In this document: piece after piece, positions 12,901 through 23,838 of the stretch
Position numbering within the stretch: the stretch's first letter is position 1
Layout: each line of letters begins with the position of its first letter
Source of the DNA: Hippophae tibetana
Taxonomy: Eukaryota; Streptophyta; Magnoliopsida; Rosales; Elaeagnaceae
DNA length: 64,000 bases
Assembly (NCBI GenBank): GCA_037013495.1
Contig: CM072806.1
Coordinates: 32,428,001-32,492,000 of the forward strand
Reading direction: 5' to 3'
Program-made: the position numbers and the translations under genes
The notes under the pieces: generated by a model
Databases searched by the model: none
Seen by the model: only the letters and a program-made list of their open reading frames with translations
Told to the model about the DNA's origin: nothing

Positions 12901-13289
12901 GTTATAGATGTTATTGTCCTAGTCTTAACAAATATCTTGTCTCAATTGATGTTACCTTCATGGAAGACACACCCTATTTTTCGTCTTCTCATCCTCTTGC
13001 ACGTCAGGGGGAGGATGATGATTTGTTAGTCTATTCTATCACATCATTTGAACCTATCTTTGATCTAGTTCCTGTTAGGCCTCTTATAACTCAAGTCTAC
13101 TCCATAAATAGACCTTCTGATTCATGTCATATACTTGCTCCTTTGTCATCAGATCCAGTCGAGAACGATGATCTTCCTATTGCATTACGCAATGGTAAAC
13201 GTCAATGTACTTATCCTATTTATTCTTTTGTTTCGTATAACTGCTTATCGTCTTCCTCTTGCTTTTTTATTGCCTCTCTTGATTCTATT

Positions 13290-14760
13290 TATATCCCTAA
13301 AACTATTCACAAAGCCATATCTCATCCTGGTTGGCATCATGCAATGATCGAGGAAATGAATACGTTGGATGGCAATGGTACTTGGGACTTGGTTGATTTA
13401 CCTTTGGGGAAACGGGCTATCGGATGCAAATGGGTATTCACAGTTAAAGGCCCGTATTGTTGCTAAGGGATATGCTCAAACCTATGGAGTGGACTATTCT
13501 GACACTTTCTCTCCTGTTGCTAAATTGACCTCTATTTGGTTGTTTATTTCTATGGAAGCTACTCACCATTGGCCTTTGAATCAACTAGATATCAAGAATG
13601 CTTTTCTTCATGGTGATCTTCAAGAGGAGGTGTTTATGGAGCAACCTCCTGGTTTTATTTCTCAGGGGGAGTCTAGGCAAGTTTTTCGTCTCTGCAAATC
13701 TTTGTATGGTTTGAAACAGAGTCCTCGTGCTTGGTTTGGAAAATTTAGTCAAGCTATAGAAACGTTTGGTATGATGAAAAGTAAGTCTGACCATTCTGTA
13801 TTCGACAAACATCAGAAGCTGGTATCACTCTTTTAGTTGTGTATGTAGATGACATTGTTATTACTGGAAGTGATACTATGGGAATTTCGTCTCTTAAGTC
13901 TTTCCTACATACTCAGTTTCACACGAAGGATTTGGGGATGCTAAAGTATTTCTTGGGTGTTGAAGTCATAAGGAGTAAAAAAGGTATCTTTCTATCTCAG
14001 AGAAAATATGTCCTGGACTTATTAACCAATACAGGAAAATTAGGAGCAAAACCTTGTAGTGTTCCAATGACTCCAAACATCCACCTTACAAGAGATGGGG
14101 AACTGTTTAAAGATTCTGAGAGATATCGAAGGGAGGTTGGAAAGCTGAATTACCTTACCGTGACTCATCTAGATATTGCATATTTGGTTAGTGTTATTAG
14201 CCAATTTATGTCATCCCTAACAATTCATCATTCGACAGCGTTAGAATAAATTTTGTGTTACTTGAAAGGAGCACCTGGACGTGGTATCTTGTATGCAAAT
14301 CATGGACACACTCATATTGAATGTTTTTCAGATGCAGATTGGGAAAGTTCCATAGTGGATAGAAGATCCACATCAGGCTATTGTATTTTCATTAAAGGAA
14401 ATTTGGTCTTATGGAAAAGCAAGAAGCATAATGTTGTGTCATGATCGAGTAGAGAGTCAAAATATAGGGCTATGACATAATCTGTGTCTGAGATAATATG
14501 GATATATCAGCTCTTGGATGAAGTAGGTCTTAAAAATTCAGTACCAGCGAAATTATGGTGTGATAACCAAGTTGCTCTTCATATTGCTTCTAATCCTGTG
14601 TTTCATGAGCGAACTAAACACATTGAAATTGATTGTCATTTTGTTCACGAGAAAATTCAGCAAGGTTTGATTTCTACAGGATATATAAAGACTGGAGAAC
14701 AACTAGGAGATATCTTCACGAAAACTTTAAGTGGGGTTCGGGTTGATTATCTTTGTAACA
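13290..14760 (+). mobile_element. Copia part: reverse transcriptase and RNase H (fossil)
   Basis: RT motifs include DIKNAFLHGDLQEEVFM near 13590, QPPGF, SLYGLKQSPRAWF near 13710, and the catalytic YVDDIVITG at about 13842. RNase H shows the FSDADWE strand near 14330, RRSTSGYCIF and KHIEIDCHFVHEKI near 14620. Order protease-integrase-RT-RNase H confirms Ty1/copia. Confidence 0.92.
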
Positions 14761-14790
14761 AGTTGGGTATGATTAATATCTATGCTCCAA

Positions 14791-14802
14791 CTTGAGAGGG
14801 AG
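14791..14802 (+). promoter_or_regulatory. Copia polypurine tract
   Basis: Purine run TTGAGAGGGAG directly before the 3' LTR, the usual position for plus-strand priming. Confidence 0.8.
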
Positions 14803-15065
14803 TGTTAGAGATGTTAGTTGTGTATTAGGTATCTATCACTAGTTGAATATATTAGTTGTGTATTATGGTGTCTTAGTTGTGTATTAGGTATCTATTAGGT
14901 GTCTCTCACTAGTTGAATATATTAGTTGTGTATTATGATGTCTTAGTTGTGTATTAGATGTCTTAGTTGTGTATGAGGTGTATGTCCCCTAAGAGTGTTC
15001 CTAACTTTGTATATAAATATGTAGTATCTTTGAATGAAAATTATAAGAGTGAATTCTGAGTTTCA
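14803..15065 (+). repeat. Copia 3' LTR, about 90 bp longer than its partner
   Basis: Same ends as the 5' LTR, but the U3 part holds extra imperfect copies of a motif built around ttagttgtgtatta and ctagttgaatatat. The length difference therefore arose by internal tandem duplication or contraction in one LTR. Confidence 0.9.
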
Positions 15066-15430
15066 CAACAAGAATATATGAGAACAGTTCTGAAAGCAAA
15101 ATTAGATAACAAAGATGAATATTTTTGTAGATATACATTAGGATCTTTTCAAGGTTCAGAGTTAAATTATCACAATAATAAAAAAGAATATCTAGCTGTT
15201 AAAAGAAATTTGCAATATATGTTATAAGTTTTATATTTATTGTTAGAATAGATAACAAGAATTTTGGTTATTTCTTAAGAACTAATATTTCAGGTGATTA
15301 CAAATAAGGAAGATTAGTTAGATGACAACAGTAATTCAAACACAACTATTTTAAGGTTGAACATCTCCTAGGAAATAAGAATAGTTTAGTAGATGCTCTT
15401 ATTAGAGAATTAGCAGCTCTAACTATTTTT

Positions 15431-16890
15431 ATGCTTACAAAAATGAAACATTTTGATATCAAGATCAAGAAAAAAGAAAAGGAGATAAAAATCCTACAAA
15501 AACAACTTCAACTATTATACCTCGAGAAGTCTTTTATAGAGATAGGAAATAAACAGGAAGAACTTAATTATTCAAAACAACTCGTAGAGTCCAAAAACTC
15601 AAAAGAGGAAACTTTATCAAAAACACAAAAGAGGAAACTTTATCAAAAATTCAATCTAAAGAAGATAAAACTTCTAAAGAAATAATTCCAAATGAAAAGA
15701 AAGAACCTAACAGTTCAAAAGATAGTAACATCTCTGAAACAAGAAAGATCAATTGGGATGATGAAGCATAAAAATAGGAACAAAAAAGACATATGTGGTT
15801 TATCATGGCCCAAAAACAGGAATCTATAACAATTAGGAAAAATCCAATAAATTTATTCTAGGGTTTAGTGGAGTAACTCATAGATCTTTCACCAACATAA
15901 TAGAAACTGAATGAAATTATGCCAATTACAAAACACGAAAACTAATAACTCAGGTGAGATAGTAAGAAATTATTCTATAGCACTACAACAACAACCAACA
16001 ACACAAAGTAGGTTGAAAACTCTAAGGAAAATAGTAAGACATCTAGTACTATTTAGAGAAGCATATGTCTTAGAGATATCAGAGATAGTAAAGCATTTAG
16101 TGCTATTCAGAGAAACATCCCCCATAATTCATTAGTTGCTGAAGATGAAAAAGATCAATATTGAAACTTCAGCACACCACAATGGTTGAGTCTTTACAAT
16201 TTAGACAGAAAATCTACCCAAGAACACATTGAAGATATGAAGTTCCACATTATAGACAAAGAATTTCCTACAGGAAGTAAATTAAATATTTTGGAAAGAG
16301 TTGATCCAATATTTATTTATAAATCTTTCCATGTAGAACTAATAGAAAACATATATCCAAGAATTAATTTAAGTGAACTAAATTATTTCCCAAAACATTT
16401 CAAAGAGAAATCAAAAACTTCAAAAAAAAGTTTAAAGCAAGTGACAAGCCAATTTATGTTAGGTTTTTCAGTTCACTAATAGAATGAAATGAGGAAGGAT
16501 GTATTAGTCCCTACCACTTCATTAAGATAGGAATTTCCAACATGAATAAAGAAGTTCCCAAACCAAGGGCGCTTCCAGAAAAGGAATTTAACACATAAAA
16601 ACTTTGTGTATTAAGAGATTAAATGCTTGGCCAAATTTACTATGAGCTCAGGAAATTTGATAACTCTACTGAGATCAAAGTAAATTATTCACCTAGTAAA
16701 GTCTTCATCATTTCTCATAGTAACATGGATCTTTTAGAAGAGGATGGTGAAAAAGTTACCAAATATGAAACCAATTTTAATAGAAACAACCTGGAAATTG
16801 TTAAGAAACAAGGAAGGTATTTTACTTCTATGCCAAAAAGCAACCAAAGATCACATATGCATTTACTACATCAAATATTGAGAAGATGAA
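15431..16890 (+). mobile_element. Pararetrovirus part: viroplasmin/transactivator region (fossil)
   Basis: Follows RNase H directly, the position of caulimovirus gene VI. It starts with a lysine/glutamate-rich coiled-coil stretch. Near 15790-15900 it has the small viroplasmin/RNase H1 N-terminal fold signature (a YVVYHGPKTGIY-like strand and a later SFTNI strand). In living viruses this protein forms inclusion bodies and permits translation reinitiation on polycistronic RNA. The C-terminal half (16190-16890) is less diagnostic. Broken several times. Confidence 0.7.
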
Positions 16891-17127
16891 GATGCATTAT
16901 CATCAACATCATCAAAAGCACTATCAGTAGAAAATGACAAAGAAGAATAAAGAAAGGAAGTATCGGTAGAAGATGACAAAGAAAATAAATATGTAGACCC
17001 ACATTTTAGTTGGTACTATGTGTCAATGAAAAAAAGAAGTGGTTTCCATTTAAAGTGAAAAAGTAGACGAATTATGAAAGCAAGGATAAAATAGTAATTT
17101 TTGTCTTGTAAATAGGGATTCCTGGTG

Positions 17128-17137
17128 CTATAAAAGG
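17128..17137 (+). promoter_or_regulatory. Pararetrovirus TATA box (35S-like promoter relic)
   Basis: CTATAAAAGG lies in the intergenic region after the TAV region, where caulimovirids carry their pregenomic RNA promoter. The downstream sequence holds the expected polyadenylation signal and primer site. Confidence 0.7.
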
Positions 17138-17312
17138 TACCCTTATTTTCATTTTGAAACACACAGAAAACCGAAGCACACACCTATGAAAAATACACAA
17201 CTCTAGCATAGAAATCCCAAACCAGTAATTGTATACCCAGTAATTATGAGTGGCTAAGAATCCCTTCAAGGTTCTTTGTTAGCCTTAACATAATAATAAT
17301 TATTACATTATG

Positions 17313-17318
17313 AATAAA
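17313..17318 (+). promoter_or_regulatory. Pararetrovirus polyadenylation signal relic
   Basis: AATAAA about 185 bp downstream of the TATA box. In caulimoviruses the signal sits roughly this far into the leader, so that it is bypassed on first passage and used at the end of the terminally redundant transcript. Confidence 0.6.
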
Positions 17319-18112
17319 ATGGAGTTCAGTTACTCTTTCCTAGTAATTAAAAATGGGACATCATCTATGGACGGATGTAGAAGGCTTACCATTACTAGGA
17401 GGGTGTTGAGGTTTGGGCAAAGTTGAGGCATAACGGGTGTAACAAGAGGAGACGAGTAGAAAGGAAGACCGTGGTGGACTTATTAAATTTAGGTATAATA
17501 ATTATAAATTTTAAGCCAATTAAAGATCTTTAATATTTAAGATATTTTCTTATAGCAAGTGATATTTCTGATAAAACAAAAAAAATGAAGACAAGAATAT
17601 CACAATATTTTGATAAGAAAAATTAGATAACATGAATTAAACATGAAACAACCAATCTGAAAGAATTAAAATGTAATTATATTTGAAAAGTTTGATAAAG
17701 GCTATCTCTTAGCCTTAAATGATTATTTTGGAGATGAGTATTATGAAACTTGTCTTGAAAAATTTAGAAGCTTTAACTCCTTATTAGATATCTATATAAA
17801 TTATATTAAAGTTATCACAAGCATTATAGGCCATCTTGTTTCAAGGACATTAAAAGACTTTTTTTGTCAAAAATATGTAAGAATTGAAGAAGAGGAATTC
17901 AATAACTTAATGTTTGAATACTACTTCTTTAAAGATTATAAGTATATTGTATGTACACAAGAAAAATCTATTTGCATTTTAAAAATAGTAGAAAATATGC
18001 ATTTAACACATTTGGTTTATCAACACTCTGATAACTTAACCAACATATCAAGGTCAGATTGATTGAAATTCCGTCATAGTAGTTTGTGGCGATCAGAATC
18101 CCTTCTTCAAAT

Positions 18113-18125
18113 TGGTATTAGAGCC
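18113..18125 (+). promoter_or_regulatory. Primer binding site for initiator tRNA-Met (pararetrovirus)
   Basis: TGGTATTAGAGCC differs at one base from the TGGTATCAGAGCC complement of plant initiator tRNA-Met used by all Caulimoviridae. It lies about 1 kb past the TATA box, a normal leader length, and about 300 bp of weakly recognisable viral-like sequence follows it. Confidence 0.75.
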
Positions 18126-18420
18126 ATAGGAATATTATCGATGGAAAAGTTAACACTATTAGTTTTGAGGATATCAATGGTATTAATAGTAAAGTCTAAG
18201 AGCATTCTAACATTTTCTGCAAACCTCGAGGGCATAAGTGAAAATATGTTAAACTCACGGGCATTTTAGATATATATCCCATTGAAGTCTATACAATTTA
18301 AAATTAGAAAAGATGAATTGTCTTCGCAATTTAATGAGTATAACCACCTAGCCACAAAATTATGTGGGAGAAAGCTAAAAATTTGGAGAATTCCAAAGGT
18401 TGTATTATTTTTAATAGATA

Positions 18421-18779
18421 AATAATTGAGTTATATTGTATGAAGAAATAGATAAGTAGTTGAATTTTTCTTAGAAATTATTTTTGAAAGTGTCAATTTT
18501 TGGGGTTAAAATAATATTTTACATCTAAAAATACAAACTCACTTTTAAAAACTAGTTATAAGATTTTTGAGTCTTTTACATTTCTATTTTAATTCTTAAT
18601 AATAGACAATTAGTATAATATTTATGAGTCTTTTGGTTTTTTCTTAGTCCCTCCACTTTTAGATAACTTATACATAAAAGTATTATTTTATATGAAATAT
18701 AATTTAAAAATAAATAAATAAAGATTAAAGTATTGTGTAATTAGATTATATAAGAAAATATACTGATAATTAGAGCATA
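18421..18779. other. AT-rich spacer, nothing recognised
   Basis: Between the right end of the pararetrovirus copy and the first Tat LTR-like sequence. No coding or structural signal was seen. Confidence 0.5.
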
Positions 18780-19919
18780 CATTACAAATTAAATTTTGAC
18801 ATGTCACTTTTGGGGAGGATGGTTATTTTCATATGAAAATACAAATATATTGGGTGTAATTTAGTACAAAGTGATCTCATTCAACAAAAAGTTTTATGAA
18901 CCAAGCCGAGTAGGCGCTAAGTCATGATTAGATTTGTATGATCACGAGATAATCTTAATAAAAAGATAAAGAGCCCATAATTATACTAAATAAGTAATTA
19001 CCAAGAGGGATTCATAATGCTATAATAAGTCTATTTATATGTATAAGAGATATATGTCGGGTTAACTTAATCCATATATATTCACTATTGTCTCACATCT
19101 TACAACTTCTCTCACATAACAAAGAATCACAGCTAAACACTCTTTTTTCTCTTCTTCATACAGTGAAAACTAGATCTCATCTAACTTCATCAATCCCATT
19201 ACTAACTTAAGCATCAGAGGACTAAAGGACACCACCCCACACAGTGGTCTAAGGTCCTAATGGTTTGTTTTATCTCACAGATTTGCATAAGAAATCTTAC
19301 TTGGTATTGACAAAAACTAACATTAACATCTTGCACCATTTATGGGAAAGAAGTATGTTCTACTAGGTTAAAAAGAATCAAATATTGTAGGCCTTTTAAA
19401 ACATTTTTCAAGTTCTCAATCTGTAAAAAATACACATAGGTCCTTGAAAAGAGACCAAAGAGATGCAAGGTTTTCTAAGAGAATACCTCATATTCATCTG
19501 GTCCATCATATCTACCAACTTGACCCTTTGAAATTTTAAGAAGAGTCATGGAACAATCAACTGAATTCACTACTCAAACCCCAACCAACAATCATAATGT
19601 CAAGCTTGTCGATTAAGAAGTTATCCATCCATTTTTCCTTTTGGCTCTATTATGACATGCCAAGAATGTAGATCCTGAACCTGCCCTTCACAATGAGCCC
19701 GACAGGTCTAGAGAAGGAGTGAACAGATCGAAGCCTATCTAAACTTGATGAAAAACATGCTCCAGACCCAAAACACACTTCTACTAAAGCCACTAACTTT
19801 AAAGCTCAACCTCGTCCTAAAACCATCCCTATGGCATCCCTTAATGCATTTGGTGCATGAGTTCAGATCCATAGTTAAAAAGAGTTCAATCAACAATGTG
19901 ATTGTAAAAATATTAATCA
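18780..19919 (+). mobile_element. Tat-lineage Ty3/gypsy: 5' LTR end, primer site and start of gag (fossil)
   Basis: An R/U5-like stretch (about 19060-19328) carries features common in Tat LTRs: cttctctcacataac with serine-codon-like run, gacaccaccccacacagtgg near 19228, and aaactaacattaaca at the end. The site ttgcaccatttatggga (19331-19347) resembles the TTGGCGCCGTCTGTGGGA region that follows Tat LTRs. A degraded gag-like stretch follows up to the junction with LTR A3. The LTR start is not defined. The rest of the element may lie at 37021-45240, separated by the nested block. Broken many times. Confidence 0.6.
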
Positions 19920-21639
19920 ATTTTTTAAAAATGAAATGAAATCCTAAAAATCATGTCATGATATTTTGGGTTTTGTGTTTTCCTAATCTAATAGCATAAA
20001 AATAAACATAGATTTGGATTCAATAAACATTTATGCAAATTTTAATAATTCATAATAGTGGAGTATTTATGGATATAATAATTAAGTTAATTATACTTGT
20101 TCATATTATTTAGGTTATTAAAGATATAAATTGATATTTATTGATTCTCTCTTTCTTATATGAATACCACCTTTAGTGGAGTTAAATATTCTTTGTTAAT
20201 TAAACAAATCAATTAACACCTATGTGTGAAGTTGATAACTAATTTGGTTAATTAAATTAACACCTTTGGTGGAGTTAGACAATTTAAACTTTATTCAAGG
20301 GTTCCAAATTAAACCTAAGAATTTAATTATCCGAGTACCAACTTTCAAGTTTTAAAACCATTATTAAAAATATGTCGTCAATACATTTTTGAATAATAAT
20401 TCTTATAAGAACTTTTGAAATAGAGCTTCACTATAACCACCGGGCGATTGTACTAACAAATAAAAGAGCACTATTATAAATAAGATTGGATAAATAAACT
20501 CTAATTTTCATATTTAAGTTTGTAATGAAAAATAATATATTTCTCTCTAACATTCTTAATATAAAATCTTGAATTAAAAAAATTAATTTATTTTATAGAG
20601 ATTTTTACCTATTTAATATTTCGCAAGCATAACAAAGTTATTATTATATCATGTTTATAAACAGCGAGCCATGTTAAATTTAATTACAGACAAATTAAAT
20701 ATAAATATAAGAATAAAACATAAAATAACTATAAAAAATAAGAATCCTTACAGAACCTTGATGCTAATTCTGTTTCTCGAAAACTTTTAAATGGATTTGT
20801 ATTTTTGTTTATTGAATAAAAAAGCTAGAAATTTACAAAAACATTGCTAGTTCTCTCAAAAGAAAAAGAACTTTAAAACTAAAAAAAGAAAACTTTCTAG
20901 AGAGATAAAGCGCTAAGAAACTTATTTCTTAAGATGTGTTTTATATGATGGGGGAGAAGAGATATTTGTAGGTGAGAAAAGGTAAAAATAGGGAAAATGA
21001 TAAAAAATGTGTTAAAACATGTAATGGATAGACGTTGACGTAATCGTTGAAGTAGAATGGACGTACATTGACACAAAATGGATAGACGCTGATGTAGGCA
21101 GCGGTGCATGCAGGAATTCAGCGTGATGCGTACGGCTAGGCACAGATACGGTGTGGCTGCGTTTATATAGGCTCGGATGCACACACGAGTTTGGGGTTGT
21201 GCGGGAGGATGCACACAGACTTCGGTGTTGTGCGTTCGAATGTGCACATTGCTTGGCGTGGGAGTGCATGGCCATGCATGTTTCTCGGCACTATGTGGCA
21301 CAAATTTGCGTATTTCTCGATGTAGATGGGCAGTTGCTTGCAGGATTTTGTCCCTTTTGACATTTTTGACCGCTTTGACTCATTTTGTCCAATTTTTCCT
21401 TTTTTTGACTTTTTCTCATTTTTTTTCTCAATATATTTGTGATGTATTCCTCCAATATTTTTCTTCTAGTCTTTAAGTTATTTTTTGAAGCAAAAATATC
21501 TAAAAAACAATAAAAATAGCCGTGATTCCGAAAAGACAAATTTATATAAAAATATGATAAAATCATATAAATATAAATCTTTTTAATCAATTAAAGTACA
21601 TTAAACTTGGTAATTTTTGTGTTTTTTAAGTAGTCATCA
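19920..21639 (-). mobile_element. Family A LTR A3, lacking its U5 end
   Basis: Homologous to A1 and A2 from the U5 motif atcctaaaaatcatgtcatg through the internal hairpins, the R region and the GC-richer U3 to the terminal ...GTCATCA at 21639. It belongs to an older subgroup together with A5 and A9, which share the U3 string tactttaattg and a cac/tgtg-rich U3. Its U3 end abuts the left arm of the inverted repeat. Confidence 0.85.
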
Positions 21640-21806
21640 CGTTCCACCCGTGCACCACCCCATCTATTTTAGTGAATCATGTTGTGCTGCATGTCACAAG
21701 CTTAGCGAGCATTGACTCTGACCGGTCTCCCCTACCACGCATCACTCATTGATTCGCCTAGTGAATTCTTGATGCCATGTGTCACATTGTGATTGGTTGG
21801 AGTTAT
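21640..21806 (+). repeat. Left arm of inverted repeat (family C LTR U3 piece)
   Basis: About 165 bp pairing in inverted orientation with 23626-23838. Shared strings are gtgcaccaccccatctatttt, tagtgaatcatgt, ttgactctgaccg and gatgccatgtgtcac. Overall similarity looks near 85% by eye. The same sequence family occurs a third time in LTR C at about 24820-25040. Confidence 0.88.
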
Positions 21807-22301
21807 TGATGTGTGCTCAAAAAACACTAAAATAACCATGATTTTATGCACATTAATTGATTAAAAATATATATATTTATATGTTTTATCATATATTTAT
21901 ATAAATTTGTCTTTTTCGGAATCATGGGTATTTTTATTGTTTTTTAGGTATTTTGGCTTAAAAACGCAACTTAAAAACTCAAATAGGAATACTGGTAGCA
22001 ATACATCACAAATATATTAATAAATAAATGGGGAAAGGTCAACAAATATGGAAAAATTGGACAAAATGGGTCAAAAAGGACAAAAATGTCAGAAAGGAGA
22101 AAATCGCGCCGCCGCACCGCCCAGCCGCCGCGCCCCAAGCTGCGCGCGGTACTGTTCATCCGTGTAGCACTGCGCGCGGTACTGTTCACGTGCAGCCACC
22201 CCCCGTCATGCTGACGTCATCAAATGATGTCAGCAATCACTAATCCGCGTTTTTACATTTTTTTAACATTTTTTTCTCTACTTTTTCTCTCCATCCTTAC
22301 C

Positions 22302-22308
22302 TATAAAT
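22302..22308 (+). promoter_or_regulatory. TATA box of LTR A2
   Basis: TATAAAT preceded by ctccatccttac and followed by a C-rich initiator-like stretch. Conserved at the same place in A1, A6, A5, A9 and A3, which fixes the sense strand of family A. Confidence 0.75.
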
Positions 22309-22523
22309 ACCCCCCTTCCCTTCACTTCAAAACACACCTAAAAACACCTCCAAATACATTCTTTTCTCTTTTTTCTTAGATTTTTAGGATTCTTTAGTTT
22401 TTCTTAGTTTTTCTTATGTTTTCTTAGTTTTAGCTTTTCTTAGTTAATTTCTCTTAGATTTAGAGTTCTTCAATTTTTGGGAAGAACTAGTTATGTTTTT
22501 GTAATATTTTAGCTCTTTGATTC

Positions 22524-22529
22524 AATAAA
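22524..22529 (+). promoter_or_regulatory. Polyadenylation signal of LTR A2
   Basis: AATAAA about 220 bp after the TATA box, at the expected R/U5 border. It is present at the equivalent site in most other copies. Confidence 0.65.
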
Positions 22530-23625
22530 TGGGAGTGCAAATTCCGCTTGGAGTTTTTCCAGCAACGGGAATAGCATGGAAGTTCTGTAAGGATTTTATT
22601 TTCTTTACAGTTATTTTTTATGCTTTATTCTTACATGTTATATTTAATTTGTCTGTGATTAAATTTAACTGTGCTGGCTGTTTATAATCATGATGTAATA
22701 ATAACGTTGTTATGCTTGCGAAATATTAAATAGGTAAAAATCTCTAAAATGAATTGATTTTATTTTTATTCATGATTTTATATTAAGAATATTAGAGAGA
22801 AATATATTATTTTTCATTAGAAACTTAAACCTGAAAATTAGATTTTAAGGTTTAATTATCCGGTCTGATTTAGAGTAGTGCTCTTTTATTTGATGGTACA
22901 ATCGCCCGGTAGTTAGAGTGAAACTCTATTTCAAAAGTTTTTATAAGAATTATTATCTGAAAATGTATTGACGACATGTTTTCAGTAGTGGTTTTAAAAC
23001 TTGAAAGTTAGTACTCGGATAACTAAATTCTTAGGTTTAATTTGGACACCTTGAATAAAGTTTAAACTGTCTAACCCCACTAAAGGTGGCATTTAAATGG
23101 TTCATTTTCAATCTCTTAGAAAACGGAATTAATTTAATTAGGCAAATTAGTTATCAACTCCACCCATAGGTGTTAATTGATTTGTTTAGTTAACAAAGAA
23201 TATCTAACCCCACCAAAGGTGGTATTCATATAAAAAAGGGAGAATCAATAAATATCAATTCATATCTTTAATAACCTAGATAATATGAGCAAGCATAATT
23301 AACTTAGTTATTATATCCATAAATACTCCGCCATTATAAATGATAAAATTTGCATGAATGTTTATTGAATCTATGTTTATTTTTATGTAAGTAGATTAAA
23401 AACACAAAAACCCCAAAATATCGTGACAGGATGTTTAGGATTTAATTTCGTTTTTAGAAGTTTGAATAATAAATTAAAAACCACATACATTCCTTCCTTA
23501 GATCGACCTTGGGAGTATACTTATCATTTTCTTCGAAATGATTCGTGCACTTGTGAGAGTTTTATAAATATTAAAACCAAAGTATTGGCAAGAATCGGCG
23601 ATGCCGGTTTTCGCTCATCAGTTAT

Positions 23626-23838
23626 CAGATGAGCTATAGATCAAGGGCTACGATCAAAACAAGCAAAACTAAAAGCTCTAACCAATCATAACGTGACACA
23701 TGGCATCAGGAATTCACTCGGCGAATCAAGGAATGACGCATGGCAGGGGAGATCGGTCAGAGTCAACGTTCACTGAGTCTGCGACATGTAGTGCGACATG
23801 ATTCACTAAAATAGATGGGGTGGTGCACGAATGGAAAG
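23626..23838 (-). repeat. Right arm of inverted repeat (family C LTR U3 piece)
   Basis: Inverted partner of 21640-21806. It also contains gatcaagggctacgatcaaa, which recurs in LTR C at about 24827. The arm ends exactly where LTR A4 begins, mirroring the A3 junction on the other side. Confidence 0.88.

Larger units (their letters stand above)
10124..15065 (+). mobile_element. Ty1/copia element with short LTRs, inserted in pararetrovirus RNase H region
   Basis: Two LTRs (10124-10296 and 14803-15065) bracket an initiator-Met primer site, gag, protease, integrase, RT, RNase H and a polypurine tract in copia order. Total length is 4.9 kb. The two LTRs differ by about five substitutions over the shared 173 bp by eye (about 3%). 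That suggests roughly 1-2 million years, with a large error on so short a sequence. The bases flanking the LTRs (ataag and caaca) do not form a target duplication, so an end may have been altered. The coding part is broken, with around ten interruptions. Short LTRs and gag style suggest the Ale/Retrofit side of copia; lineage not certain. Confidence 0.93.
3879..18420 (+). mobile_element. Endogenous pararetrovirus copy (Caulimoviridae), decayed, with two later insertions
   Basis: A nearly genome-length, linearly arranged caulimovirid fossil. In order: movement protein, a coiled-coil stretch, coat protein with a CCHC knuckle, protease/RT, RNase H, viroplasmin/TAV, promoter, polyadenylation signal, and an initiator-tRNA-Met primer site near the right end. 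Removing the solo LTR (5232-7147) and the copia element (10124-15065) leaves about 7.7 kb, close to the usual 7-8 kb genome. Gene order plus a viroplasmin domain fits the caulimovirus/soymovirus layout best; the genus is uncertain. The copy is very old and broken dozens of times over. The outer ends are approximate and no flanking duplication was seen, as expected for a virus without an integrase. The two insertions are younger than the copy. Confidence 0.85.
21807..23620 (+). mobile_element. Solo LTR A2 (family A) inserted at the centre of an inverted repeat
   Basis: 1814 bp, TGATGTGTG...CGCTCATCA, flanked by the perfect 5-bp duplication gttat (21802-21806 and 23621-23625). Sense is the plus strand: TATA box at 22302 and AATAAA at 22524 divide it into U3 (to about 22330), R and U5. 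The U3 shows the GC-rich gtactgttcatccg block of the young subgroup. No internal region remains. The final U5 stretch (gaccttgggagtatac then acttgtgagagttt) corresponds to the LTR-end region of other plant gypsy elements. Confidence 0.92.

Noticed and set aside
10119-15070. Target site duplication for the copia element
   Set aside because: The five bases on each side (ataag and caaca) do not match.
23423-23632. Repeated ORF (also at 28551-28754) with identical peptide words
   Set aside because: Part of U5 of family A LTRs A2 and A6; conservation reflects young age of the LTRs, not coding selection.
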